A stretch of 64,000 bases of DNA, from positions 3,162,001-3,226,000 of the forward strand of contig NZ_CP109031.1 of NCBI RefSeq assembly GCF_036226925.1. Reading direction: 5' to 3'. Below the pieces are notes generated by a model. The model searched no databases, was not told the DNA's origin, and saw only the letters and a program-made list of their open reading frames with translations. The position numbers were made by a program, and so were the translations under genes. Shown in pieces: positions 19,951-29,737 of the stretch. The first letter of the stretch is position 1; each line of letters starts with the position of its first letter. The DNA comes from Streptomyces sp. NBC_00659. GTDB taxonomy: Bacteria > Actinomycetota > Actinomycetes > Streptomycetales > Streptomycetaceae.

Positions 19951-20603
19951 CCGCCCGTCGGACGACCGCGCCCCTTCTGGCCCTGGCGCTGGCTCTCCTG
20001 CTCCTCGTCCTCGGCGGCGCGGGGCAGGCCGGAGCCGTCGGCTACCGCTACTGGTCCTTCTGGGACCTGACCGGCGGGAAGTGGACCTACGCCACCCAGG
20101 GTCCGTCGACCGCGCGGCCGTCCGACGGCGACGTCCAGGGCTTCCGCTTCGCGGTGAGCGAGGACTCCCAGCACGCCGTACAGCCGCGCGGGGAGCGGGA
20201 GTTCGCCGCGATATGCGCCAAGACGCCCGCCCGGCACGGCAAGAAGCGGGTGGCCCTGGTCATCGACCCGGGCACCGCCGCCGACGCGCCGTCCGGCGAG
20301 CGGCCGCCGTCCGCGCGCACCGCCTGCGCCCAGGTCGCTCCCGACGCGAGCACCGCGGAGGCCCTGGCCGCGGTGGCAGGTCCCCTGCGCTACGACACCA
20401 ACGCCCTGCTGTGCGCCATCACGGGCTATCCGCGGACGGGCTGCGGCGACCCGGTCGCGGCCGCCGGACCGGCCGCGTCCGCCCGCCCGCACACCTCCGC
20501 ACCGGCCCGGCAGGGCCCTTCGGTGGGCCTGCTGGCGGGAGCGGCCGCGGTGGCCGCGCTGGGTGCGGCGGCCGTCTGGCAGGCCCGTCGGCGCAGGGGC
20601 TAG
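19947..20603 (+). CDS. Exported membrane-anchored protein of the B12 operon (SCO2322-like)
   Basis: This 218-aa protein has an N-terminal signal peptide (~residues 1-30), a central soluble domain (RYWSFWDLTGGKWTYATQGP, then VLRYDTNALLCAITGYP-like C-terminal part with a Cys pair) and a C-terminal membrane helix ending QARRRRG. The GTG start overlaps the previous stop by 4 nt. I recall this family as the Streptomyces SCO2322-like proteins but cannot name an activity. The shared layout with the toroid protein (exported domain, C-terminal anchor) suggests they form a surface complex that hands substrate to the ECF transporter. Confidence 0.75.
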   Translation: MTARRTTAPLLALALALLLLVLGGAGQAGAVGYRYWSFWDLTGGKWTYATQGPSTARPSDGDVQGFRFAVSEDSQHAVQPRGEREFAAICAKTPARHGKKRVALVIDPGTAADAPSGERPPSARTACAQVAPDASTAEALAAVAGPLRYDTNALLCAITGYPRTGCGDPVAAAGPAASARPHTSAPARQGPSVGLLAGAAAVAALGAAAVWQARRRRG

Positions 20604-20612
20604 GCGCAGGTC

Positions 20613-22013
20613 ATGACCGAGTCCGACCGCCCCACCACCTCCACTGGCGACCGCCCCACCACATCCACTGGCGACCGCCCCACCACATCCACTGGCGACC
20701 GCCCCACGGCGCGATGGGGCTCCGCCCCGCCCGAACGGGACCGGGAACCCCGGGTGTCGGGCCCCCGGCGCCCGGACCCGGACACACATGAGACGACGCT
20801 CCCGCCGAGCACCGGCCCGGCGGGACCGTCGCCGACCTCCCGCTCCCGCCCCCGCGCTCTCCCCCTCTCCCTCCCCCGCAGCGGTACGAGCCGTACGAGC
20901 GGTACGCGTACCGTCTCCGTGGCGAACCGGGCCCACGCCCTGCACCCCGGGGCCTGGTGGATCTGGGCGCTGGGGCTCGGTACGGCGGCCTCCCGCACCA
21001 CGAATCCGCTTCTGCTCGCGCTGCTCATGGCGGTGGCGGGGTTCGTGGTGGCCACGCACCGCACCGACGCCCCCTGGGCCCGCTCCTACACCGCGTTCGT
21101 GAAACTGGCGGCGGCCGTCCTCGTCATCCGCCTGGCCTTCGCCGTCTTCCTCGGCTCCCCGATCCCCGGCACGCACGTGATCGTCACCCTCCCCGAGATC
21201 CCCCTCCCGCACTGGGCACAGGGGGTGCGCGTCGGTGGCCGGGTCACCGCCGAGGGCCTGCTCTTCGCGCTCTACGACGGCCTGAAGCTGGCCGCCCTGC
21301 TCGTCTGCGTCGGCGCGGCCAACGCCCTCGCCAACCCGGCACGGCTGCTCAAGTCGCTGCCGGGCGCGCTGTACGAGGCGGGCGTCGCGGTGGTCGTCGC
21401 GCTCACCTTCGCGCCGCACCTGATCGCCGACGTCCAGCGGCTGCGCGCCGCGCGCCGGCTCCGCGGCCGTCCCGACCGAGGGCTGCGCGGCCTCCTGCAC
21501 GTCGGACTCCCCGTCCTGGAGGGCGCGCTGGAGCGTTCGGTCGCGCTGGCCGCAGCGATGGACGCGCGCGGGTACGGGCGTACGGCACAGGTCCCGGCCG
21601 CCGTCCGCCGGACCACCGGAGCCCTCACCCTGGGCGGCCTGCTCGGCGTCTGCGCCGGCACCTACGGACTGCTGACCGCGGCGGGCGACAGCTACGGCCT
21701 GCCGGTCCTGCTGGCCGGGCTCGGCGCGGCACTCGGCGGCCTGTGGCTGGGCGGCCGCCGCACACCGCGGACGCGGTACCGGCCCGACCTCTGGGGCGTC
21801 CGGGCCTGGCTGGTCGCCGGGTCGGGCGTGGCGGTCGCGGCCCTGATGATCGTGGCCGCCTCCAGCGACCCCGCCGCCCTGCGCCCCGGCGTCATCCCCC
21901 TGGTCGCCCCCACCCTCCCGCTCCGGCCGGCGGCGGCGGTCCTGCTCGGCCTGCTCCCCGCTTTCGCGGCCCCGGCCGCCCGGCGAACCCCTGCCCCCGA
22001 GGAGTCTTCGTGA
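20613..22013 (+). CDS. ECF transporter T component (CbiQ/EcfT family)
   Basis: The open frame gives 466 aa. The conserved energy-coupling transmembrane domain begins near residue 103 (VANRAHALHPGAWWIWALG) and has about six helices. The two coupling motifs of EcfT are visible: RLRAARRLRGRP and AMDARGYGR. The first ~100 residues are low-complexity, Pro/Ser/Arg-rich and partly encoded by 24-bp tandem repeats, so a downstream start such as GTG at 20919 is quite possible. It stands between the exported protein and the fused ATPase, overlapping the latter by 4 nt. Confidence 0.85.
   Translation: MTESDRPTTSTGDRPTTSTGDRPTTSTGDRPTARWGSAPPERDREPRVSGPRRPDPDTHETTLPPSTGPAGPSPTSRSRPRALPLSLPRSGTSRTSGTRTVSVANRAHALHPGAWWIWALGLGTAASRTTNPLLLALLMAVAGFVVATHRTDAPWARSYTAFVKLAAAVLVIRLAFAVFLGSPIPGTHVIVTLPEIPLPHWAQGVRVGGRVTAEGLLFALYDGLKLAALLVCVGAANALANPARLLKSLPGALYEAGVAVVVALTFAPHLIADVQRLRAARRLRGRPDRGLRGLLHVGLPVLEGALERSVALAAAMDARGYGRTAQVPAAVRRTTGALTLGGLLGVCAGTYGLLTAAGDSYGLPVLLAGLGAALGGLWLGGRRTPRTRYRPDLWGVRAWLVAGSGVAVAALMIVAASSDPAALRPGVIPLVAPTLPLRPAAAVLLGLLPAFAAPAARRTPAPEESS
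20624..20707. repeat. 24-bp tandem repeat at the start of the EcfT frame
   Basis: Three units (20624, 20648, 20672) and half of a fourth encode DRPTTSTG repeats if translated from 20613. The units are almost identical, implying recent expansion. They may be leader rather than coding sequence if the true start is downstream. Confidence 0.8.
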
Positions 22014-23731
22014 TCCGCTTCGAGGATGTCTCCGTGACGTACGCCGGTGCGGCCGAACCCTCCGTCCGGGGAGTGGGCTTCGAGGTGCCGGAGGGCGAAC
22101 TGGTCCTGCTGGTCGGCCCGTCCGGGGTCGGCAAGTCGACGGTGCTGGGCGCGGTGAGCGGACTGGTCCCGCACTTCACGGGCGGAACGCTGCGCGGCCG
22201 GGTCACCGTCGCGGGGCGGGACACCCGTACCCACAAGCCGCGCGAACTCGCGGACGTGGTCGGCACCGTGGGCCAGGACCCGCTGTCCCACTTCGTGACG
22301 GACACGGTGGAGGACGAACTCGCCTACGGCATGGAGTCGTTGGGCCTGGCACCGGCCGTGATGCGCCGCCGCGTCGAGGAGACCCTCGACCTCCTTTCGC
22401 TGGCCGACCTGCGCGACCGCCCGATCGCCACCCTGTCCGGCGGCCAGCAACAGCGGGTCGCGATCGGTTCCGTGCTCACCCCGCACCCGCGGGTCCTGGT
22501 CCTCGACGAACCCACCTCGGCGCTGGACCCCGGCGCCGCCGAGGAGGTCCTCGCCGTCCTCCAGCGCCTGGTCCACGACCTCGGCACCACGGTCCTGATG
22601 GCCGAGCACCGCCTGGAACGCGTCGTCCAGTACGCCGACCGGCTCGCCCTCCTGCCCGCGCCGGGAGCGCCGCTGACGCTCGGCACCCCGTCCGAGATCA
22701 TGGCCGTCTCCCCGGTCTGCCCGCCGGTGGTGGACCTCGGCCGCCTGGCCGGCTGGTCCCCGCTCCCGCTGACCGTGCGCGACGCGAGACGCCGGGCGGG
22801 AGCACTGCGCGAGCGCCTGGCCACCACCGCTCCGGCACCGGCCGGACCCGCCGCTCCCCTCAGCCCGCCCCTTCCGATTCCCGGGGCACCGGAACGCCCC
22901 GCCACCTCCCCTTCCCCGCTCTCCCGTCTCCTCCGCGGTCGTGGCGGCGGTCGCGGCCCCGCCGCCGCCCCGTCGTCGTCGGAGGTGGCCGTCGTCGCGT
23001 CGCTGGCCGTCCGGCGCGGGCGCGTCGAGGCTCTGCGCCAGGTCGATCTGACGGCGGGGCCGGGCGAGACCATCGCGCTGATGGGCCGCAACGGCGCCGG
23101 GAAGTCGACGCTGCTCGGAGCGCTGGTCGGGCTCGTCGAGCCGACCGCCGGTTCCGTACGGGTCGGCGGGGCGGCACCGCATCGCCTGGCACCGCGTGAC
23201 CTCGTACGGCGGGTGGGACTCGTACCGCAGGAACCGCGGGATCTGCTGTACGCGGACACGGTGGCCGCCGAGTGCGCCGCAGCCGACGAGGACGCCGGGG
23301 CCGCCACCGGAACCTGCCGGTCGCTGGTGTCCGAACTGCTGCCGGACATCGCGGACGGCACGCATCCCCGTGACCTGTCCGAGGGGCAGCGGCTGGCGCT
23401 GGCGCTGGCCGTCGTCCTCACCGCACGCCCTCCGCTCCTGCTCCTCGACGAGCCCACCCGCGGTCTCGACTACGCGGCCAAGGCCCGGCTGGTCGCCGTG
23501 CTGCGCGGGCTCGCCGCCGAGGGGCACGCCATCGTGCTGGCCACCCACGACGTGGAACTCGCCGCCGAGCTCGCCGACCGTGTGGTGATCCTCGCGGACG
23601 GCGAGGTCGTCGCCGACGGTCCCACCGCCGAGGTGGTCGTCGCGTCCCCGTCCTTCGCCCCGCAGGTCGCCAAGATCCTGGCCCCCGCGCCATGGCTCAC
23701 CGTCGCCCAGGTCAGAAGGGCCCTCGCATGA
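22010..23731 (+). CDS. Fused double ATPase of the ECF transporter (EcfA-EcfA')
   Basis: This 573-aa protein carries two complete ABC ATPase domains. Domain 1: Walker A GPSGVGKST (~residues 36-44), signature LSGGQQQR, Walker B VLVLDEPTSALDP. Domain 2: Walker A GRNGAGKST (~360), signature LSEGQRLA, Walker B LLLLDEPTRGLDYA. A Pro/Ala-rich linker of ~60 residues joins them. The GTG start overlaps the T-component gene by 4 nt, and its end overlaps the S-component start. Energises uptake by the ECF complex at the inner membrane face. Confidence 0.92.
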   Translation: MIRFEDVSVTYAGAAEPSVRGVGFEVPEGELVLLVGPSGVGKSTVLGAVSGLVPHFTGGTLRGRVTVAGRDTRTHKPRELADVVGTVGQDPLSHFVTDTVEDELAYGMESLGLAPAVMRRRVEETLDLLSLADLRDRPIATLSGGQQQRVAIGSVLTPHPRVLVLDEPTSALDPGAAEEVLAVLQRLVHDLGTTVLMAEHRLERVVQYADRLALLPAPGAPLTLGTPSEIMAVSPVCPPVVDLGRLAGWSPLPLTVRDARRRAGALRERLATTAPAPAGPAAPLSPPLPIPGAPERPATSPSPLSRLLRGRGGGRGPAAAPSSSEVAVVASLAVRRGRVEALRQVDLTAGPGETIALMGRNGAGKSTLLGALVGLVEPTAGSVRVGGAAPHRLAPRDLVRRVGLVPQEPRDLLYADTVAAECAAADEDAGAATGTCRSLVSELLPDIADGTHPRDLSEGQRLALALAVVLTARPPLLLLDEPTRGLDYAAKARLVAVLRGLAAEGHAIVLATHDVELAAELADRVVILADGEVVADGPTAEVVVASPSFAPQVAKILAPAPWLTVAQVRRALA

Positions 23732-24570
23732 CCACCGCCGACGCGTCCGCCGCCCGCCCACAGCCACAGGCCCGAGCCGTCCGCCTCGGCCCGCGTTCCG
23801 TCGCCGCCCTGGCCCTGGTCAGCGCGACCGGGGCCGCCGGGTTCGCCTGGCCGCTCTTCGCGGGTCCCGGCTCGCAGGTCAGCGCGCACGCCCAGGACGC
23901 GCCGTGGCTGTTCGCCGGGCTCCTCGTCCTGCTGGTCGCGGTGGCCGCGGCGACGATCTCCGAGTCGGGCCTCGGCCCGAAGGCGGTCGCCATGCTCGGC
24001 GTGCTGGCCGCGACCGGCGCCGCGCTGCGCCCGATCGGGGCCGGGACCGCCGGCATCGAGCCGATGTTCTTCCTGATGGTGCTGAGCGGGCGGGTGCTCG
24101 GGCCTGGTTTCGGCTATGTGCTCGGGTCCGTGACCATGTTCGCGTCGGCGCTGCTGACCGGCGGGGTGGGGCCCTGGATGCCCTTCCAGATGCTGGCCAT
24201 GGGCTGGTTCACGATGGGGGCCGGGCTCCTGCCGGGGGCGGACCGGCTGCGCGGCCGCGCGGAGCTCCTGATGCTCGCCGGATACGGCTTCCTCGCCGCC
24301 TTCGCGTACGGCACCGTCATGAATCTGGCCGGCTGGCCCTTCATGGACGCGCTGGCCTCGAACATCGCCTTCGACCCGCACGCCGCCGTCCCCGCCAACC
24401 TCGCCCGCTTCCTCGCCTACTGCCTGGCCACCTCCCTCGGCTGGGACCTGGGGCGGGCGGTCGTCACCGTCGTCCTGACCCTGACGATCGGCACGACCCT
24501 CCTGAAGGCGCTGCGCCGGGCCACGCGGCGGGCGGCCTTCGAGAGCCCGGTCACGTTCGAGCCCCGCTGA
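23728..24570 (+). CDS. ECF transporter S (substrate-binding) component, probably cobalamin
   Basis: This 280-aa integral membrane protein has about six or seven helices. The FFLMVLSGRVLGPGFGYVLG and TGGVGPWMPFQMLAMGW blocks are typical of S components related to the CbrT/QueT-type families. The ATGA overlap with the ATPase gene makes it the last gene of the riboswitch operon. Substrate specificity cannot be read from sequence, but the B12 riboswitch that heads the operon makes cobalamin or a precursor the best inference. Confidence 0.82.
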   Translation: MTTADASAARPQPQARAVRLGPRSVAALALVSATGAAGFAWPLFAGPGSQVSAHAQDAPWLFAGLLVLLVAVAAATISESGLGPKAVAMLGVLAATGAALRPIGAGTAGIEPMFFLMVLSGRVLGPGFGYVLGSVTMFASALLTGGVGPWMPFQMLAMGWFTMGAGLLPGADRLRGRAELLMLAGYGFLAAFAYGTVMNLAGWPFMDALASNIAFDPHAAVPANLARFLAYCLATSLGWDLGRAVVTVVLTLTIGTTLLKALRRATRRAAFESPVTFEPR

Positions 24571-24949
24571 TCCGCGACCCACGTCACATCGCCCCGCAGC
24601 ACCGCGTGGCCGGCCCCGTACCGTCCGTCAGCCACGGGGTGAAGCGGCCCACAGGGCCCACGTCACATACGAAGCGGCTTAGTAGATCAACGGGCGTGGC
24701 ATGGACGCGTCGTCATGCCCTCTGACCTGGGGTTTGAGAGCCACGTCACACAGTGGACCTTCACCCCGGATGCGACCACAACTAGTAAAAAGGGTCATTG
24801 CGGACGAGCTCGGATCCTGTTTGTCTTGTGGACGTCGCCAGGCACCACGAGCCCCCACGGGCCGCGGCGCCGACGTACGCCGCTCCTTCCACACACCACG
24901 TGGTCACGACGTACGAGCGACCCCATGTCCCCGAGGAAACAGGTTCTCC
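24571..24949 (+). other. Long leader / intergenic region before the lysozyme-like gene
   Basis: Nearly 380 bases without a supported gene separate the ECF operon from the transglycosylase-like gene. It contains a short A-rich patch (24778-24792). Similar Streptomyces cell-wall hydrolase genes can carry a c-di-AMP (ydaO) riboswitch, but I could not find its conserved core here, so I only note an unusually long leader. Confidence 0.4.
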
Positions 24950-25369
24950 GTGTCCGTCTCCGTCATCCGCCGCATCGTTTCTTCCCCGAAGAAGGCCCTC
25001 GCCGGTACCGCCGTGGCCGCCGCCACCGCCGGTATGGTCCTGGCCGCGGCGCCCGCCCAGGCCGCCACGCCGACCAGCGCCTCCGCCGCGAAGTCGATCG
25101 CCCACTCGATGATTCCGGACGCCGGGCAGTTCAACGCCTTCAGCAAGATCGTCGAGCACGAGAGTGGCTGGAACGTCAACGCCACGAACTCCTCGTCCGG
25201 TGCGTACGGCCTGGTCCAGGCCCTGCCCGGTTCGAAGATGGCCTCCGCCGGCTCCGACTGGAAGACCAACCCCAAGACCCAGATCAAGTGGGGCCTGGAC
25301 TACATGAACTCCCGCTACGGCAGCCCGGCCGGCGCCTGGAGCTTCTGGCAGGCCAACGGCTGGTACTGA
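24950..25369 (+). CDS. Secreted transglycosylase / lysozyme-like protein (SLT fold)
   Basis: This 139-aa protein has a signal peptide (~residues 1-42, ending PAQAA). A compact lysozyme-like domain follows: IVEHESGWNVNATNSSSGAY (catalytic Glu in HESGW), GLVQALPGSKMASAGSDWKT and IKWGLDYMNSRYGSPAGAW. This is the short C-type transglycosylase domain common in Streptomyces secreted proteins, acting on peptidoglycan. The GTG at 24950 gives a normal signal peptide; a longer open frame to 24701 is not needed. A terminator follows at 25390. Confidence 0.85.
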   Translation: MSVSVIRRIVSSPKKALAGTAVAAATAGMVLAAAPAQAATPTSASAAKSIAHSMIPDAGQFNAFSKIVEHESGWNVNATNSSSGAYGLVQALPGSKMASAGSDWKTNPKTQIKWGLDYMNSRYGSPAGAWSFWQANGWY

Positions 25370-25389
25370 TCAGCCCCACAGCACACACA

Positions 25390-25418
25390 GGCGGCACCCC
25401 GTTCCCGGGGCTGCCGCC
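25390..25418 (+). terminator. Rho-independent terminator after the lysozyme-like gene
   Basis: Outer stem GGCGGCA/TGCCGCC with an inner CCCC/GGGG pairing is followed by TTTGTCGT. It is 20 bases past the stop codon. Confidence 0.8.
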
Positions 25419-25550
25419 TTTGTCGTACCCGCCGCTCCCCTCCCGAGCCCCGACTCCCAGCGCCCGGCACCGGGCACAGCCACAAGCGTTCTTTCGCCCC
25501 CTCCGCCCCTACCCGACCCGTACCCGCAGCGAACGGCCGGAACCACGACG

Positions 25551-25730
25551 CACCCGCAGCCGGGATCCGGCAGAAGGGGCCGTGCCGGTACATCACATGC
25601 CCGTCGCTTACGCCGGATCGAGCAGCGGTTCCCTGCCGGACCGACGTCTGATCCAACGGCGACGGGCGGATGTACCGGCACGGCCCCGACCCCCCACCGA
25701 ACCGGCACCGCACCCGCGAACGCCAGCGCA
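25551..25730 (+). repeat. Dispersed palindromic repeat, copy A
   Basis: The core at 25576-25687 has perfect 19-bp ends (GGGGCCGTGCCGGTACATC and its complement), an inner stem GCCCGTCGC/GCGACGGGC, and ~50 bases of loop. Flanks of 25-40 bp are shared with copy B at 42112-42290 in opposite orientation. A fragment of the GC-rich block seen at 42322 and 43381 precedes it (25490-25535). The region between the terminator and the YoaK gene (25419-25761) holds only this element. Confidence 0.85.
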
Positions 25731-25761
25731 GCGACCCGGCCTCCGTGGTGGACTGACCCCC

Positions 25762-26448
25762 ATGACCACGCGGACGGACACGCCTCACGACCCCGAGTCA
25801 CGAGGCCTGCGGCTCGTGCCCGCGCTGCTGTCGCTGACCGTGGTCAGCGGACTCATCGACGCGGTGAGCTACCTGGGCCTGGGCCACGTCTTCACGGCGA
25901 ACATGACCGGCAACGTGGTGGTGCTCGGCTTCGCCGCGGCCGGAGCACCCGGCTTCTCCGTAGCGCACACCCTCACCTCGCTGTCCTGCTTCGTGGCGGG
26001 CGCCGCTACCGGCGGACGAACGGCGACCCGGCTGAGCGACGGCTCACGCCGCACCTGGGCCCGCGCCGCGTTCGCCGCCGAAGCCGTCCTGACCCTCGCC
26101 TGCGCGGCGGCGGCCTTCGCCGCCCCGCACGCCACCGCCACCACCTACACCGTGATCGCCGTCACGGCCTTCGCGATGGGCCTGCGCAACGCGACGGTCC
26201 GCAGGCTCGGCGTCGCCGACCTGACGACCACCGTCCTGACGATGACCCTGACGGGCCTGGCCGCCGACTCCCGCCTGGGCGGCGGCGCGGGCCATCACTT
26301 CCCGCGCCGGACCGCCTCCGTACTGGCGATGGCGGCAGGCGCCCTGCTCGGCGCGTGGCTCGTCCTGAACCACGGCCTCGCCCTCCCCCTGCTGATCGCC
26401 GCGCTCGTACCGGCGGCACTGGCGGTGACGGCCTCCGGCCGGGAGTGA
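25762..26448 (+). CDS. YoaK-family (DUF1275) membrane protein
   Basis: This 228-aa protein has about six hydrophobic helices. The diagnostic block SGLIDAVSYLGLGHVFTANMTGNVV lies near residue 30, and AMGLRNATVRRLGVADLTTT near 140. DUF1275 proteins are conserved bacterial membrane proteins of unknown function. The ATG at 25762 fits the family start. It stands alone between the palindromic repeat and a convergent membrane-protein gene. Confidence 0.85.
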   Translation: MTTRTDTPHDPESRGLRLVPALLSLTVVSGLIDAVSYLGLGHVFTANMTGNVVVLGFAAAGAPGFSVAHTLTSLSCFVAGAATGGRTATRLSDGSRRTWARAAFAAEAVLTLACAAAAFAAPHATATTYTVIAVTAFAMGLRNATVRRLGVADLTTTVLTMTLTGLAADSRLGGGAGHHFPRRTASVLAMAAGALLGAWLVLNHGLALPLLIAALVPAALAVTASGRE

Positions 26449-26490
26449 CGCGGCCCCGAACCCCGCCGGACGGAGCACCTGTCGGCTCCC

Positions 26491-26883
26491 TCAGGCCGGA
26501 ACGAACCCGGGCCACCATGGCGGGACATTCCCGGGACACACCGGATCGGGGTAGGAACCCATCGTGCCCAGCGCTGTCACGACGTACCAGAGGAACCACA
26601 GGTTGAGAAGGACGCCCACGGCAACAGCGGCGCCTCGGCGGAACCTTCCGATCGCGCCGTGGACAAGGGTCCAGGAAGCCGCTGTACCCATCCAGACGAC
26701 GGGTGCGACGAGAAGCAGGGACAGCGAATCGGCCGACGCGTTCACACCGATGTCGCAGGACGCCCACACCCGGTCGATGACGAGAACCGCGACGAACGAG
26801 GTCGGTACTCCGAGAAGCGCACCCAGGCGGAACCCCGCGAACCAGGGCCCCGGCGCCTCCCCCACCTCGGGCAAGGTCTCCAC
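26491..26883 (-). CDS. Hypothetical three- or four-helix membrane protein
   Basis: This 130-aa protein starts at GTG 26883, chosen because GGAGAAGGGGG precedes it; a GTG at 26919 is also open. Hydrophobic spans are LGALLGVPTSFVAVLVI, LLLVAPVVWMGTAASWTL and AVAVGVLLNLWFLWYVVTAL. The C-terminus ends PVCPGNVPPWWPGFVPA, with Pro/Trp-rich sequence and a Cys. I do not recognise the family. Its codon usage is less GC-extreme than its neighbours. Confidence 0.55.
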   Translation of the reverse strand: METLPEVGEAPGPWFAGFRLGALLGVPTSFVAVLVIDRVWASCDIGVNASADSLSLLLVAPVVWMGTAASWTLVHGAIGRFRRGAAVAVGVLLNLWFLWYVVTALGTMGSYPDPVCPGNVPPWWPGFVPA

Positions 26884-27029
26884 AACCGGACCCCCTTCTC
26901 CCCGCCCCCGCGGGACCACGCGTTCGCGGCGGCACGGAAACGCCGCCGCGAACAGTCCGCACCACGCATGGTCCGGGAACCGACCTGACGCCGAACCCTA
27001 CTTGTCCAAAGGGAGACTGGTACCGCGAA

Positions 27030-28289
<1,260 letters not shown>

Positions 28290-28290
28290 C

Positions 28291-28304
28291 TAGAACGCGT
28301 ACCA
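28291..28304. promoter_or_regulatory. KstR-type operator upstream of the thiolase (one mismatch)
   Basis: TAGAACGCGTACCA matches TnnAACnnGTTnnA except GTA for GTT. The same stretch (28292-28309) aligns with the inverted repeat at 16342-16359, and a longer CAGAACT/AGTTCTG inverted repeat encloses it. It lies ~92 bp upstream of the thiolase start. Confidence 0.6.
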
Positions 28305-28421
28305 GTTCTGCGTGCAGTTTGCTGAGCGAACCCCCCGCGCCGCAAGGGTCGTGCAGCCCCCGAAGTCGTGATCTGTACGAATCCCGCACGCAATTGGGGG
28401 GCCCGCACCTCTTGCCACTTG

Positions 28422-28435
28422 TAGAACCCGTTACT
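28422..28435. promoter_or_regulatory. KstR-type operator upstream of the P450 (one mismatch)
   Basis: TAGAACCCGTTACT fits the consensus except for the last base. GTAG/CTAC arms extend it. It lies 57 bp upstream of the P450 start. Confidence 0.65.
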
Positions 28436-28457
28436 ACCTTCACGGCGATTCCCTTTC

Positions 28458-28472
28458 CTGATGGACCGTCAG
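28458..28472. promoter_or_regulatory. 15-bp CTGA/TCAG palindrome upstream of the P450
   Basis: CTGATGGACCGTCAG ends 20 bp before the P450 ATG, the same spacing as the copy in front of the LLM oxidoreductase. It is one base different from the 16322 copy when read on the other strand. Confidence 0.6.
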
Positions 28473-28492
28473 AAGCGCCCCTGGAGTTGCCG

Positions 28493-29737
28493 ATGTCCTG
28501 TCCAGCGCTGCCCGACGGGTTCGATTTCACCGACCCCGATGTGCTGCACCACCGCGTGCCCCTCCCGGAGTTCGCCGAGTTGCGCCGGGCCCGACCGGTC
28601 CACTGGATCCCGCAACAGCCCGGCGTCGCCGGCTTCGAGGACGACGGCTACTGGGCCGTCACCCGGCACTCGGACGTCAAGTACGTCTCGACACACCCCG
28701 AACTGTTCTCCTCGTTCCTCAACACCGCCGTCATCCGCTTCAACGAGCACATCCAGCGCGAGCAGATCGAGGTCCAGCGGCTCATCATGCTGAACATGGA
28801 CCCGCCCGAGCACACCCGGGTCCGGCAGATCGTGCAGCGCGGCTTCACCCCGCGCGCCATCCGCTCGCTGGAGGACGCGCTGCGCGCCCGTGCCGGTTCG
28901 ATCGTCGCGAACGCGCTCGCGCAGGCCGCCCCCGACGGCTCCTTCGACTTCGTCACCCAGGTCGCCTGCGAACTCCCGCTCCAGGCGATAGCCGAGCTCA
29001 TCGGCGTCCCGCAGGAGGACCGGGTCAAGATCTTCGACTGGTCCAACAAGATGGTGGCGTACGACGATCCGGAGTACGCGATCACCGAGGAGATCGGCGC
29101 CGAGTCGGCCACCGAACTCATCTCGTACGCGATGAACATGGCGGCGGACCGCAAGCAGTGCCCCGCCAAGGACATCGTCAGCACGCTCGTGGCGGCGGAG
29201 GACCAGGGGAACCTCGCCACCGACGAATTCGGCTTCTTCGTCCTGCTGCTGGCGGTCGCCGGCAACGAGACGACCCGCAACGCCATCACCCACGGGATGC
29301 ACGCCCTGCTCACCCACCCCGACCAGTGGGACCTGTACAAGAGGGAACGGCCGAAGACCACCGCCGAGGAGATCGTCCGCTGGGCGACCCCCGTCGTCGC
29401 CTTCCAGCGCACCGCCACCCAGGACACCGAACTGGGCGGGCAGCGGATCAGGAAGGGCGACCGCGTCGGCATCTTCTACTCCTCCGCCAACAACGACCCC
29501 GAGGTGTTCGAGAACCCCGAGGTCTTCGACATCACCCGTGACCCCAACCCGCACCTCGGCTTCGGCGGCGGCGGTCCGCACTTCTGCCTCGGCAGGTCCC
29601 TGGCCACGCTGGAGATCGACCTGATCTTCAACGCGATCGCCGACGCGATGCCGCATCTGCGGCTGGCGGGCGATCCCCGCCGTCTCCGCTCCGCCTGGCT
29701 GAACGGCGTCAAGGAACTCCAGGTCCGTCACGCGTAG
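28493..29737 (+). CDS. cyp125: Cytochrome P450, CYP125-like (steroid C26/C27 monooxygenase)
   Basis: This 414-aa protein has all P450 landmarks: I-helix AVAGNETTRNAI (acid-Thr pair replaced by Asn-Glu-Thr-Thr as in CYP125), the ExxR pair in AEEIVRWATPV, and heme ligand Cys365 in FGGGGPHFCLGRSLA. The N-terminal FDFTDPDVLHHRVPLPEFAE and FNEHIQREQIEVQRLIMLNM blocks recall the CYP125/CYP142 group, which hydroxylates the terminal side-chain carbon of cholesterol. ATG at 28493 with TGGAG ten bases upstream. Electrons likely come from the 3Fe-4S ferredoxin at 14589. Regulation by KstR-type and CTGA-type operators is inferred. Confidence 0.85.
   Translation: MSCPALPDGFDFTDPDVLHHRVPLPEFAELRRARPVHWIPQQPGVAGFEDDGYWAVTRHSDVKYVSTHPELFSSFLNTAVIRFNEHIQREQIEVQRLIMLNMDPPEHTRVRQIVQRGFTPRAIRSLEDALRARAGSIVANALAQAAPDGSFDFVTQVACELPLQAIAELIGVPQEDRVKIFDWSNKMVAYDDPEYAITEEIGAESATELISYAMNMAADRKQCPAKDIVSTLVAAEDQGNLATDEFGFFVLLLAVAGNETTRNAITHGMHALLTHPDQWDLYKRERPKTTAEEIVRWATPVVAFQRTATQDTELGGQRIRKGDRVGIFYSSANNDPEVFENPEVFDITRDPNPHLGFGGGGPHFCLGRSLATLEIDLIFNAIADAMPHLRLAGDPRRLRSAWLNGVKELQVRHA

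Noticed and set aside
19668..23767. Long minus-strand frames opposite the ECF operon (19668-21500, 21692-23767)
   Set aside because: They are the antisense of Walker and EcfT motifs; no family resemblance and no ribosome sites.
24571..24949. Possible ydaO (c-di-AMP) riboswitch before the lysozyme-like gene
   Set aside because: The leader is long and the gene type fits, but I could not find the conserved core of that class.
25576..25687. Possible CRISPR-like or attC-like element at the palindromic repeat
   Set aside because: There is one hairpin per locus, no regular direct repeats with spacers, and no cas or integron integrase genes.
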